Positions 52,260-60,097 of a stretch of 64,000 bases of DNA are shown piece after piece; the stretch's first letter is position 1, and the number at the start of each line of letters is the position of its first letter. This DNA comes from Actinomadura sp. NAK00032 (lineage in GTDB: Bacteria > Actinomycetota > Actinomycetes > Streptosporangiales > Streptosporangiaceae). Position numbers and translations under genes: made by a program. Location: positions 8,804,001-8,868,000 of the forward strand of contig NZ_CP054932.1 of NCBI RefSeq assembly GCF_013364275.1, given 5' to 3'. Under the pieces are notes generated by a model that was not told the DNA's origin, did no database searches, and saw only the letters and a program-made list of their open reading frames with translations.

Positions 52260-53092
52260 TCCCCGCGTTCGCCCACGGCCTGTGCGACGACGCCGCCGTG
52301 TTCCCGCCGGGCCTCGCACCGCTCACCGACGCCGTCCCGGCCCACCGCGCACACCGCAGCGCCCCCTACGCCGACCTCGTCGGCCCGCTCGTCCTGCCGG
52401 CCACCGCGCTGGACGACCTGTACCCGCTGCTCGGCGGGGAGCCCCTCGACGTGTCGATCACCGCGCCGAGCGGCCCGTGCCAGGCGTCCAAGGCCCTCAT
52501 CGCCGCCGCCGACCTGCCGATCACGGTGCGCGGCCTGGAGGTCGCCGTCCCGCCCGCCATGCAGCCGGAGGAGTTCTTCCGCCTGCTCGGCCGCACCGAC
52601 GTCCCCGTCTACGTCGAACTCCCGCGCGACGACCGCCGCCCCGCGATGATCGCCGCCGTCGCCGCCCGCCGGCACCGCGCCAAGTTCCGCACCGGCGGCG
52701 TCAAGGCGCACCTCTACCCGAGCCCAGAGGAACTGGCCACCGGGATCAAACAGGTCGTGGACGCCCGCGTCCCGTTCAAGGCGACGGCGGGGCTGCACCA
52801 CCCCGTCCGCAACACCGACCCGGAGACCGGCTTCCACCAGCACGGCTTCCTGAACCTGCTGCTCGCGACCGACGCCGCCCTGCGCGGCCGTCCGGTGCCC
52901 GAACTGGCCGCGATCCTGGCCGACCGCAACGCCCGCTCCATCGCGTCCCACGTCTCGACGCTGGGCGCGGCCCGCACGATCGCCGCCCGCGGCCGCTTCC
53001 TGTCCTTCGGGACGTGCAGCATCACCGACCCGCTGAACGAACTCGCGGACCTGGGCCTGCTCGCGTCCGCCCTCCAGGAGAGCACCCGATGA
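52256..53092 (+). CDS. Conserved unknown protein between hmgA and fahA
   Basis: Cytoplasmic protein of 278 residues with no family I can name. It has the conserved-looking blocks 'HRAKFRTGGVKAHLYPSPEE', 'FKATAGLHHPVRNTDPETGF' and 'FLSFGTCSITDPL', with an arrangement of Lys, His and acidic residues suggestive of a TIM-barrel-like lyase or isomerase (speculative). ATG 52256 overlaps the hmgA stop by 4 nt and its own stop overlaps the fahA ATG, so it is part of the operon. The pathway needs maleylacetoacetate isomerisation between HmgA and FahA, and no glutathione-S-transferase-like isomerase is present; this protein is a candidate for that gap (inference). Confidence 0.8.
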   Translation: MIPAFAHGLCDDAAVFPPGLAPLTDAVPAHRAHRSAPYADLVGPLVLPATALDDLYPLLGGEPLDVSITAPSGPCQASKALIAAADLPITVRGLEVAVPPAMQPEEFFRLLGRTDVPVYVELPRDDRRPAMIAAVAARRHRAKFRTGGVKAHLYPSPEELATGIKQVVDARVPFKATAGLHHPVRNTDPETGFHQHGFLNLLLATDAALRGRPVPELAAILADRNARSIASHVSTLGAARTIAARGRFLSFGTCSITDPLNELADLGLLASALQESTR

Positions 53093-54255
53093 CCCGCATC
53101 GCGATCCCCGAAGGCTCCCACTTCGGGCTCGCCAACCTCCCGTACGGCGTTTTCTCTGTCCCCGGCGGTTCACCGCGCGTGGGCGTGCGCGTGGCCGACT
53201 CGGTCATAGACCTGGCTGCGGCACTGGACGACGACGTCTTCGCGGCACCGTCCCTGAACCCGTTCATGGCGCAGGGACATGCGCGCTGGGTCGAGGTCCG
53301 CGAACAGCTCCTCGACCTGGTCGCGGACGACATCCCCGACTCCGCGGTGCATCCGGTGGACGCGGTCACCATGCACATGCCGTTCGAAGTCGCCGACTAC
53401 GTCGACTTCTACGCCTCCGAGCACCACGCGTCGAACCTGGGCCGCCTGTTCCGCCCCGGCTCCGAGCCGCTGATGCCGAACTGGAAGCACCTCCCGGTCG
53501 GCTACCACGGCCGCGCCGGCACGGTCGTCCCGTCCGGGACGGACATCGTCCGCCCCACCGGCCAGCGCAAGGGCGAGGACGCCCCGACCTTCGGCGAGAG
53601 CCGCCGCCTGGACATCGAGGCCGAAGTCGGCTTCGTCGTAGGAACGGGCTCTCCTCTGGGCACGCCGGTCACCACCGAAGACTTCTCCGAGCGCGTCTTC
53701 GGCGTCGTCCTGGTCAACGACTGGTCGGCCCGTGACATTCAGGCGTGGGAGTACGTCCCCCTGGGGCCCTTCCTGGGGAAGAGCTTCGCGACGTCCATCT
53801 CGCATTGGGTGGTTCCCCTGCTCGCCTTGGAAGCGGCCCGCATAGCGACCCCGCTCCAGGACCCGGAGCCCCTCCCGTACCTCCAGGAGAAGAACCCGTG
53901 GGGCCTGGACCTTTCCCTGGAAGTCTCCTGGAACGGCCAGGTGGTCTCCCGCCCGCCCTGCCGCGAGATGTACTGGTCCCCGGCACAGATGCTCGCGCAC
54001 ATGACAGTGAACGGCGCCTCGTCCCGCACAGGCGATTTGTTCGCCTCGGGCACCATCTCAGGCCCCGCCAAGGACCAACGTGGCGCCTTCATAGAACTGA
54101 CCTGGGGCGGCAAGGAGCCCATCGAGGTCAACGGCACCAGCCGCACCTTCCTAGAGGACGGCGACGAGGTGGCCATCACCGCCACGGCCCCCGGCCCGTC
54201 CGGCACCCGCATCGGCTTCGGCGAAGTCAAGGGCCGAATCCTCCCCGCCCGCTGA
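53089..54255 (+). CDS. fahA: Fumarylacetoacetase
   Basis: Hydrolase of 388 residues for the last step of tyrosine catabolism, splitting fumarylacetoacetate to fumarate and acetoacetate. FAH hallmarks: 'VDFYASEHHASNLGRLFRPG', 'HLPVGYHGRAGTVVPSGTDI', 'LDIEAEVGFVVGTGS', 'VLVNDWSARDIQAWEYVPLG' and 'GPFLGKSFATSISHWVVP', containing the metal-binding Glu/Asp residues. ATG 53089 overlaps the previous stop (ATGA). A strong hairpin directly follows the gene. Confidence 0.95.
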   Translation: MTRIAIPEGSHFGLANLPYGVFSVPGGSPRVGVRVADSVIDLAAALDDDVFAAPSLNPFMAQGHARWVEVREQLLDLVADDIPDSAVHPVDAVTMHMPFEVADYVDFYASEHHASNLGRLFRPGSEPLMPNWKHLPVGYHGRAGTVVPSGTDIVRPTGQRKGEDAPTFGESRRLDIEAEVGFVVGTGSPLGTPVTTEDFSERVFGVVLVNDWSARDIQAWEYVPLGPFLGKSFATSISHWVVPLLALEAARIATPLQDPEPLPYLQEKNPWGLDLSLEVSWNGQVVSRPPCREMYWSPAQMLAHMTVNGASSRTGDLFASGTISGPAKDQRGAFIELTWGGKEPIEVNGTSRTFLEDGDEVAITATAPGPSGTRIGFGEVKGRILPAR

Positions 54256-54259
54256 ACAC

Positions 54260-54292
54260 AGCCACCGCCCGCAGCCTCCGTGGGCGGTGGCT
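54260..54292. terminator. Bidirectional hairpin after fahA
   Basis: Perfect 11-bp stem AGCCACCGCCC / GGGCGGTGGCT with an 11-nt loop, 5 nt past the fahA stop and 6 nt before the end of the convergent gene at 54298. It probably terminates both transcripts. Confidence 0.85.
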
Positions 54293-54297
54293 CAGCT

Positions 54298-54591
54298 TCA
54301 CCAAGTGGCCGGGAACATGCGGTGCTTGAGCAACAGATCATCCTGCTCAATGGCTCCCTCGACCTCTCCGCACGGAGATAGGTAGCCCGCCCGTCCCCGC
54401 TCAGTCTCGTAGTAGGCGAGACCCCCGGAGACGGCCCGCACATCCACCAAGACCCCGACATCCCGGACGGCCCCGCGCGCGTAGACCCACAGCATCGGCA
54501 GCCACCCGACCCGATAAAGCCGAACGCACCGATACCCGCGCGCACTGACGCCCTCGGCAAGAAGATCAAGCCAACGCACAGCGGCGCGCAT
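54298..54591 (-). CDS. Small unknown protein of the WhiJ-type locus
   Basis: Protein of 97 residues beginning 'MRAAVRWLDLLAEGVSARGY' and containing 'AYYETERGRAGYLSPCGE'. I recognise no family. It shares one base with the stop of the upstream ATPase gene (TGATG), so it is translationally coupled to it. It looks like a real small gene because of the tight coupling and the terminator just beyond its stop, but its role is unknown. Confidence 0.65.
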   Translation of the reverse strand: MRAAVRWLDLLAEGVSARGYRCVRLYRVGWLPMLWVYARGAVRDVGVLVDVRAVSGGLAYYETERGRAGYLSPCGEVEGAIEQDDLLLKHRMFPATW

Positions 54592-55043
54592 CAGGTGGCG
54601 ACCTTGGCCCACACCCACTTGCCGTGCGGCTCGGTGTCGCGGACTCCGCAGCCGGACGAGAGGGCCTGGACGAGCGGGAGACCCCACCCGCCGATACCGG
54701 CGTCGTGCCCGTCCTCCAGGGCCCGAGCATCCGGCACGACATCGTCCAGAGTGAGCTCCACGACCGGCCGCGCCACCGGCATGGCATCGGACGAGTCCCA
54801 CACCGCCAGGACGACGGCCGAAGCCTCTCGCGTGAACCTGACCCGGATTTCCCGATCCGCCGGCGTGTGCTGAACGGCATTGGCGACAAGCTCACCGGCG
54901 ATCAAGAGGGCATCGTCCGCGAGCTTTTCCAGCCCCCATTCCACAAGCCGGAACTCGACCAGAGTCCGCACCAGCCCCGACACCGTCCCGGCCGCGAGAC
55001 AAGAAATGTCCAACTCGCCCGCACCCGAGGCTTTCGCTCCCAT
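54591..55043 (-). CDS. Anti-sigma-type ATPase of a WhiJ-like locus
   Basis: HATPase_c protein of 150 residues: N-box 'LLIAGELVANAVQHTP', 'VWDSSDAMP' G1-like segment and 'GGWGLPLVQALSSGCG'. In streptomycete WhiJ/AbaA-type loci a small ATPase of this kind stands next to an HTH gene with a DUF5753 domain and DUF397 genes, as seen here divergently at 55145-56337. AAAGGGAGGTGGG precedes ATG 55043. The trio may be part of a developmental or antibiotic-control switch. Confidence 0.85.
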   Translation of the reverse strand: MGAKASGAGELDISCLAAGTVSGLVRTLVEFRLVEWGLEKLADDALLIAGELVANAVQHTPADREIRVRFTREASAVVLAVWDSSDAMPVARPVVELTLDDVVPDARALEDGHDAGIGGWGLPLVQALSSGCGVRDTEPHGKWVWAKVAT

Positions 55044-55144
55044 TTCACCCACCTCCCTTTCTCCCGCGTTCCCAGGACAAGCGTGGCCACCGCGAGTTAA
55101 TTTCGGAAGGTTCCTGAAGCAGATGCAACAACGGAGGAGCGCCG

Positions 55145-55954
55145 ATGAGCCGCGCCGACGCACTGCGCCCAGACTTCTCCCTCTGGCACCTCATAGCCGT
55201 TGAGCTGCGCCGACAGCGTCAGCTTCACAGACTCTCCGGGGCCGCCCTAGCCGTGATCCTCGATTGCGATCGCTCAACTGTTGCACGGTACGAATCGGGC
55301 GACGTCCAACTCCCCATAGCACGCGCACGGATCTTGGACCGCGAGTGGGGAATGCCAGGGTTCTTCGAGAACCTCGTCAAACACGCCAAAAACGCCCAGG
55401 ATCTCGACTGGTGGGAGACGTTCAAGGAATACGAACGCCGCGCCAACCTCATCAAGACCTACGAGCCCTCGCTCATCCCCGGCCTCCTCCAACGCGAGGG
55501 CTACGCGCGCGCCATCTTCACGGCAAGCCGCAGGGCGGACGCAGAGGAAGCGGTCGCGGAACGCCTCGCTCGCCAGGAGGTCCTCAACGGCCGAGAGCCA
55601 TGCAAGCTCATGGCCATCCTCGACACAGCGGCCGTTCTACGCGTCTTCGGAGACGTGGAGGTCATGCGCGACCAGCTCAACTACCTTCTCGAAGCCTCCG
55701 AACGGCCGAACGTCTACCTTCGCGTAACGTCCGACCGCCTCATCGGCTACGGCGGACTCGGCAGCGGCTTCACAGTCATACAGACACCCACCGGCGACCT
55801 CGGATTCGCCAACTACGGAACCACGGCCCACATGTCCCTCGATCCTGCCGATATCCAGGAACAGGCGATAAGATATGACTTGATTGGAATGTCTTCACTG
55901 ACCGTCGAGGCATCTCGTGCCTTCATCGCCAAGACACTGGACTCGCTTTCATGA
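55145..55954 (+). CDS. XRE-type regulator with DUF5753 domain
   Basis: DNA-binding protein of 269 residues: N-terminal HTH (residues 14-60; 'LHRLSGAALAVILDCDRSTV') followed by the DUF5753 domain ('LDWWETFKEYERRANLIKTY', 'PGLLQREGYARAIF'), as in Streptomyces WhiJ-family regulators, which pair with DUF397 proteins. ACGGAGGAG precedes ATG 55145, and ATG 55951 of the DUF397 gene overlaps its TGA (ATGA). A stretch near its 3' end (55896-55914) is duplicated at 56332-56350, marking a tandem duplication. Confidence 0.9.
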   Translation: MSRADALRPDFSLWHLIAVELRRQRQLHRLSGAALAVILDCDRSTVARYESGDVQLPIARARILDREWGMPGFFENLVKHAKNAQDLDWWETFKEYERRANLIKTYEPSLIPGLLQREGYARAIFTASRRADAEEAVAERLARQEVLNGREPCKLMAILDTAAVLRVFGDVEVMRDQLNYLLEASERPNVYLRVTSDRLIGYGGLGSGFTVIQTPTGDLGFANYGTTAHMSLDPADIQEQAIRYDLIGMSSLTVEASRAFIAKTLDSLS

Positions 55955-56136
55955 TCACACAGTGGCGCAAATCCACGCGGTCGGACGACTACGGCAACTG
56001 CGTTGAGGTGGCCGCGCTACCCCACGCCATCGCCATCCGCGACAGCAAGGCGCCTCACTTGCCACACCTCGCCCTTACCGCCCAAGCCTTCACCGCCCTC
56101 CTCGACCAGGTCAAACGCGACCAACTCCCTCACTGA
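55951..56136 (+). CDS. DUF397 protein
   Basis: Protein of 61 residues with the DUF397 signature 'WRKSTRSDDYGNCVEVA' and 'IAIRDSKAP', ending 'DQVKRDQLPH'. DUF397 proteins partner with DUF5753 HTH regulators and modulate their activity. Intact and coupled to the upstream regulator through a 4-base overlap. It is the first of three copies in a row. Confidence 0.93.
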   Translation: MITQWRKSTRSDDYGNCVEVAALPHAIAIRDSKAPHLPHLALTAQAFTALLDQVKRDQLPH

Positions 56137-56145
56137 GGAGAAGCC

Positions 56146-56337
56146 CTGGACGCAACCGCATGGCGGAAGTCCAGCCACAGTGACGAGACTGGAGGAGCCT
56201 GCGTAGAGTTGGCCCAGCTCGGCGGGGTCGTCGGCCTCCGCGACAGCAAGGCTCCCAACAGCGGCCACCTCACCCTCACGCCTCAAGCATTCGCCACCCT
56301 CATCATCCAAGCCAAGCGGGACGAATTGCCCCACTGA
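56146..56337 (+). CDS. Second DUF397 gene with apparent CTG start
   Basis: A 63-residue open frame begins CTG GAC GCA ACC and encodes 'LDATAWRKSSHSDETGGACV' then 'LAQLGGVVGLRDSKAP' and ends 'AKRDELPH', a good full-length DUF397 protein. No ATG, GTG or TTG lies between the upstream in-frame stop (56134) and the DUF397 core, but GGAG is 5 nt before the CTG, so CTG initiation is the best reading. It is separated from the first copy by 9 nt and from a broken third copy by 43 nt. Confidence 0.7.
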   Translation: MDATAWRKSSHSDETGGACVELAQLGGVVGLRDSKAPNSGHLTLTPQAFATLIIQAKRDELPH

Positions 56338-56380
56338 CCGTCGAGGCATCCCGCGCCAGCCCCGACCTGGAGGCATGCTC

Positions 56381-56546
56381 GTGATCACTGAGTGGCGCAA
56401 GGGAGGGGATCTCCAGGCGGTTTGTGGAGCTTGCGCGTCTTCCCAGCGGCATTGGCCTTAGAGACAGCAAGGCGCCCGCCGTCGGCCACGTGCTGCTCAC
56501 CCAGAACACCCTGGCCACCCTTCTCACTCAAGCCAAGCGCGGCTAG
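56381..56546 (+). pseudogene. Broken third DUF397 copy
   Basis: Starts GTG at 56381 as 'VITEWRKGG', then jumps frame: the next codons in a second frame give 'RFVELARLPSGIGLRDSKAP' and 'GHVLLTQNTLATLLTQAKRG' to TAG 56544-56546. A short deletion plus frameshift after 'WRK' removed the 'SxxS' part. It is preceded by 56332-56350, a copy of the 3' end of the XRE gene, so it is the leftover of a duplicated XRE/DUF397 unit. Confidence 0.8.
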
Positions 56547-56607
56547 GGCCTGCTTCAAGTCGAGCAGCGCCGTTTGCTGATCCGAGTTCTTGCATGGACG
56601 GCTCGTC

Positions 56608-57246
56608 CTAGCTCGGCCAGCGATCCGTGAAGAGTTCCACGCCCGGCGGCGAACCGGGCAACGGGTCATGTCCCGGCCGCAATCCGTCGAGCGCTATCGC
56701 GATCAGCCGCCGACGAGCCTCGGCGGCGGCGGGAAGCAGGTCGTCCCGGCCTTGCTTGCGAAGCTGATCGACCGCCGGGGAACGGCCGAGCTGCTCGATG
56801 AGCAGCGAGATGTCGACCGCGGTCACATCGGCGCGCAGGACGCCGGCCTCGTGTGCTCGCCGTACCAGCTCATCGAGCAGTTCGTCGCCGCGGCGGGACT
56901 TGGCGCTCATCTCCTGGGTCACCTCGATGGCGCCGGCGATGGGAGCCAGCGAGCCCTGCCCGAACTCGACGCAGCCGCGCACGAATGCCGCCAGCCCCGC
57001 CCACGGATCGGGATCGGTCAAGCCCTGCTCGGCCGCCTGGTTCCAGTGGTCGAGGGACACCAGGCTGAGCTGCTGGAACAGCTCCTCCTTCGTCTTGTAA
57101 CGGCGGTAGAGGCTGCCGATGCCGACCCCTGCTCGGGCAGCGATGGCGGCGACGGACGCGTGCGCGCCGTCTTCGGCGAGCACGTCACGGGCGGCCTGAA
57201 GCAACGCGCGGTCGTTGCGTTCTGCGATTTCTTTACGCGTGGTCAT
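56608..57246 (-). CDS. TetR-family repressor
   Basis: Regulator of 212 residues with a canonical HTH ('ASVAAIAARAGVGIGSLYRR', about residues 36-55) followed by 'YKTKEELFQQL' and a helical ligand domain. ATG 57246 ('MTTRKEIAERN') is the preferred start. It is divergent from the SnoaL-like/NmrA-like gene pair, with two strong palindromes between them, so it most likely represses both directions. Inducer not known; such repressors respond to small hydrophobic compounds. Confidence 0.9.
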   Translation of the reverse strand: MTTRKEIAERNDRALLQAARDVLAEDGAHASVAAIAARAGVGIGSLYRRYKTKEELFQQLSLVSLDHWNQAAEQGLTDPDPWAGLAAFVRGCVEFGQGSLAPIAGAIEVTQEMSAKSRRGDELLDELVRRAHEAGVLRADVTAVDISLLIEQLGRSPAVDQLRKQGRDDLLPAAAEARRRLIAIALDGLRPGHDPLPGSPPGVELFTDRWPS

Positions 57247-57268
57247 CGCCACAGACCCTACCAAGTTG

Positions 57269-57317
57269 CGGAGCGAATCGCTCCGGCATAGTCTCGATGC
57301 GGAGCGGATCGCTCCGC
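57269..57317 (+). promoter_or_regulatory. Paired TetR operators over the SnoaL/NmrA promoter
   Basis: CGGAGCGA-A-TCGCTCCG (57269-57285, perfect) and GCGGAGCGG-A-TCGCTCCGC (57299-57317, one mismatch) share the same half site, centres 31 bp apart. The plus-strand promoter has -35-like TTGCGG (57266-57271) and -10-like TAGTCT (57289-57294), 17 bp apart, so the first operator covers the spacer. Confidence 0.88.
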
Positions 57318-57335
57318 TAGTTGAGGAGATGCGAC

Positions 57336-57701
57336 ATGGACCCCGAGATCGAGGCGATCAAGCAGGTCGTTCGCGACGCCGAAGAGCTGCAGAGCGACGT
57401 CGCCGGTTTCACCGGACTGCTGACAGAGGAGGTGTCCCTGGTCAACTTCACCGGGATCCGACTGCGCGGCCGCGAGCAGGTCAAGAAGGTCATGGCCGAG
57501 GCGCTGCGCACCCCGCTGAAGGACGTGCTGACCACGAACGAGCTGCTCGACGTCACGTTCCTGCGCCCGGACGTGGCGCTGGCCAACCTGATCAAGCACG
57601 TCAACGACGACCGCACGGGAGCCCTGACGTTCGTGCTCGTCAAAGACGCCGGCACCTGGCGGATCGCGCTGGCGCAGACCACCCCGGTGGTGACGTCATG
57701 A
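57336..57701 (+). CDS. SnoaL/NTF2-like protein
   Basis: Protein of 121 residues with an NTF2/SnoaL-like fold: helix 'IEAIKQVVRDAEELQSDVAG', then 'LTEEVSLVNFTGIRLRGREQ' and a beta hairpin 'LTFVLVKDAGTWRIALAQTT'. This is the pattern of SgcJ/EcaC-like hydrolases or isomerases. ATG 57336 follows TTGAGGAG. Its stop overlaps the NmrA-like start, so both were one transcript before the insertion; with the NmrA gene broken its partner is lost. Confidence 0.8.
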   Translation: MDPEIEAIKQVVRDAEELQSDVAGFTGLLTEEVSLVNFTGIRLRGREQVKKVMAEALRTPLKDVLTTNELLDVTFLRPDVALANLIKHVNDDRTGALTFVLVKDAGTWRIALAQTTPVVTS

Positions 57702-58246
57702 GTACGGCTCTGGTCATCGGTGCCACCGGCCGGCAGGGCGGCGCCACCGCACGTCACCTGCTACGTCGCGGCTGGCAGGTTCGCGCCCTGGTGCGCGACC
57801 TGGAAAGCCCCGCTGCGCGTCGCCTGACCGGCGCCGAGCTCACGGTCGGCGACCTGGGAGACCCCGCGTCCCTGGAGCGGGCAATGCGTGGCGTCGATGC
57901 CGTGTTCAGCATGCAAGCCCTGGCCTACGAGCCGGAAACTCTCAAAGCTGAGGTACGGCAGGGCATGCTCGTCGCCGACGTCGCCCTGGATACCGGAGTC
58001 GGGCACCTGGTCTACAGCTCGGTCGGCGGTGCCGAGCGGCACACCGGAATCGAGCACTTCGAGAGCAAGGCGGCAATCGAGTCCTACATCCGCGCTCTGG
58101 GGTTGCCCGCGACCATCCTCCGGCCGGTGTTCTTCATGGACAATCTGCTGCACTACGCCGACACTGCAGGCGAAAGGGAGATGGAGCTCCCGGTGCTCCC
58201 CTCTGTGTCAGGCTCAGATGGGACACGAGGGGATGAAGTTCCCTAG
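57698..58246 (+). pseudogene. NmrA-like NAD(P)-binding protein, 5' part, interrupted by IS
   Basis: N-terminal two thirds of an NmrA/HSCARG-type atypical SDR: 'ALVIGATGRQGGATARHLLR' with the GxxGxxG cofactor motif, 'FSMQALAYEPETLKAEV' and 'STGVGH...YSSVGGAERHTG'. The frame runs to TAG 58244-58246, but after 'MELPVLP' (about 58200) it reads into insertion-element sequence. Its remaining third is found after the element at 59780-60097. ATG 57698 overlaps the preceding stop. The gene is disrupted; the product would be truncated. Confidence 0.9.
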
Positions 58247-58282
58247 CTGATGTAGACAGGGCGAGAACGGGTACTGAGCAGA

Positions 58283-58708
58283 GTGACGATGACCAGCCAC
58301 GATCTTCCTTCCGGTGACGGGCCGCGGACCGGCCGGCCCAAGCGGCGGACCTTCAGTGCCGCCTACAAGTTGCGGATGGTCGAGGAGTACGACGCGGCCG
58401 AGCATGGCGACAAGGGCGCACTGCTGCGCCGTGAGGGACTTTATGAGTCCAGCGTTCAACTGTGGCGCCGGCAGCGCGACGCCGGTGAACTGACCGCTGC
58501 GGGAACGAGCCGCCCGGCCGCCAAGAAGGAGAAGACGCCGGAGCAGGCCGAGTTGGAGCAGTTGCGCAAGGAGAAGGCGCGGCTGGAGCGGCAGAACGCC
58601 GCCATGGCCAGAAAACTCAAGCAGACCGAGGCCGCCCTGGACATCATGGGAAAAGGTATCGCGCTCTTGGAAACAATGTCCGAGAGCGCGGACACCGAGA
58701 ATTCGTGA
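58283..58708 (+). CDS. IS3-family OrfA (transposase DNA-binding part)
   Basis: Protein of 141 residues: HTH 'RTFSAAYKLRMVEEYDAAEH' and 'LLRREGLYESSVQLWRRQRD' followed by a leucine-rich coiled coil ('LEQLRKEKARLERQNAAMAR') for multimerisation. GTG 58283 or ATG 58289 could be used. The OrfB start GTG lies within its stop (GTGA), so OrfB is made by translational coupling rather than by the -1 frameshift usual in IS3 elements. Confidence 0.93.
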   Translation: MTMTSHDLPSGDGPRTGRPKRRTFSAAYKLRMVEEYDAAEHGDKGALLRREGLYESSVQLWRRQRDAGELTAAGTSRPAAKKEKTPEQAELEQLRKEKARLERQNAAMARKLKQTEAALDIMGKGIALLETMSESADTENS

Positions 58709-59745
58709 CCCGCTGCCGCCACGAAACCCTTTCCCTGCTGGTCGAGCATCTGCCGATTCGCTTCGCGTGCGCATTGTCGGGTGTGCCGCGCAGCAGTTTC
58801 TACCGACGGCGGAACCCGGCGCCGGGAAACAGTGAGCCGGCGGAGCGGCCGGCGCCGCCGAACGCGCTGAGCGAGAGCGAACGGGCCGAACTGGTCGAGA
58901 TGCTCAACAGCGACCGGTTCGCCGACAAGGCACCCCGACAGGTGTGGGCTGCGCTGCTGGACGAGGGGGTGTACCTGGCGTCGGTGTCGACGATGTACCG
59001 GGAACTACGCAGGCGTGACCAGGTCCGGGAGCGGCGCGCCCACGCCCGGCACCAGGCGCGCACCAAACCGTATCTGGCCGCGCACGCCCCCAACCAGATA
59101 TGGAGTTGGGATATCACGAAACTGCCAGGTCCGGGGCCACGCCAGTTCTATGACCTGTATGTGATGCTCGACATCTTCTCCCGCTACGTCGTGCACTGGG
59201 AGATCCACCTGCGCGAGTCAGGTGAGCTGGCCGAGCAGTTCATGCAGAACTCGTTCGCCGCCAACGGCGGGATCGTGCCCGGCACCATCCATTCCGACAA
59301 CGGGACCTCGATGACCTCCAAGCCGGTGACGGCACTACTGGCAGACCTGGACATCATCAAGTCCCACTCCCACCCGAAGGTGAGCAACGACAACCCCTAC
59401 AGCGAGGCGCAGTTCAAAACCTTGAAGTACTGCCCGGTGTTCCCTGCCAGGTTCACCTCGCTCGACGAGGCCGAGACGTTCTGCCACCATTTCTTCGACT
59501 ACTACAATCACCGGCATTACCACGCCGGGATCGGGCTCCACACGCCGTTCACCATGCATATCGGCACCGCACAGGCGATCCAGCACAACCGAGCCGCCAC
59601 GATCGCAGCGTTCCGCGCGGCCAACCCGCGACGGTTCACCCAGCCGCCCACGCTGCCCAAGATCCCCACAGTCGCGCAGATCAACCGACCCGACGAAGAC
59701 CCCACCGACCCGAGCAGCTCTGACCAGGAGAAACAGGCCGCCTAA
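58705..59745 (+). CDS. IS3-family OrfB, DDE transposase
   Basis: Integrase-core protein of 346 residues. The HTH_21 region 'ERAELVEMLNSDRFADKAP' precedes an intact DDE triad: Asp136 in 'WSWDITKLPG', Asp198 in 'HSDNGTSM' and Glu234 in 'NPYSEAQFKTLKY', with exactly 35 residues between the second Asp and the Glu. Catalytically complete. Starts GTG 58705 overlapping the OrfA stop and ends 33 nt before the right terminal repeat. Confidence 0.95.
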   Translation: MTRCRHETLSLLVEHLPIRFACALSGVPRSSFYRRRNPAPGNSEPAERPAPPNALSESERAELVEMLNSDRFADKAPRQVWAALLDEGVYLASVSTMYRELRRRDQVRERRAHARHQARTKPYLAAHAPNQIWSWDITKLPGPGPRQFYDLYVMLDIFSRYVVHWEIHLRESGELAEQFMQNSFAANGGIVPGTIHSDNGTSMTSKPVTALLADLDIIKSHSHPKVSNDNPYSEAQFKTLKYCPVFPARFTSLDEAETFCHHFFDYYNHRHYHAGIGLHTPFTMHIGTAQAIQHNRAATIAAFRAANPRRFTQPPTLPKIPTVAQINRPDEDPTDPSSSDQEKQAA

Positions 59746-59779
59746 CGATCACTGGCCCCTGTCCCGTTTGACTTGACAC

Positions 59780-60097
59780 CTACCGCTCCCCGACCGGCCG
59801 ATGCAGCTGATCGCCACCGATGACATCGGCCGCATCGCCGCGCACGTCATCGACCACCAGGACGACTACCTGGGTGTGGAACTTGAGATCGCCGGAGACG
59901 AGCTGACTTTCTGCGAGGTGGCCGCGATCTACGAGAAGGTCACCGGAGTGCCGACGCGCCTCGTCGCCCTGCCGGTCGAGGGCAGGATGTTCGAGTGGTT
60001 CGCCGAGAGCGGCTACCAGGCTGACCTCGCCAAACTGCGCGACCACTTCCCTGGCTTGCTCACCTTTCGAGACTGGCTCGGCGGGCAGGTCCGCTAG
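59780..60097 (+). pseudogene. NmrA-like gene, 3' part after the IS
   Basis: C-terminal third of the interrupted NmrA-like gene: 'MQLIATDDIGRIAAHVIDHQ', 'IAGDELTFCEVAAIYEKVTG', ending 'FPGLLTFRDWLGGQVR'. The codons CTA CCG CTC CCC GAC CGG CCG before ATG 59801 join smoothly to the '...LPVLP' of the 5' part. Its stop TAG (60095-60097) is part of CTAG, where an IS5-like relic begins. Not expressed as a functional protein on its own. Confidence 0.88.

Larger units (their letters stand above)
58206..59778 (+). mobile_element. IS3-family element inserted in an NmrA-like gene
   Basis: About 1.57 kb with imperfect terminal inverted repeats: TGTCAGGCTCAGATGGGACA at the left end and the reverse complement of TGTCAAGTCAAACGGGACA at the right end. 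It contains two overlapping intact transposase genes. The host reading frame is restored exactly when the element is removed at CCC|CTA. No clear target-site duplication was found. Both transposase genes look functional, so the insertion may be recent. Confidence 0.88.
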
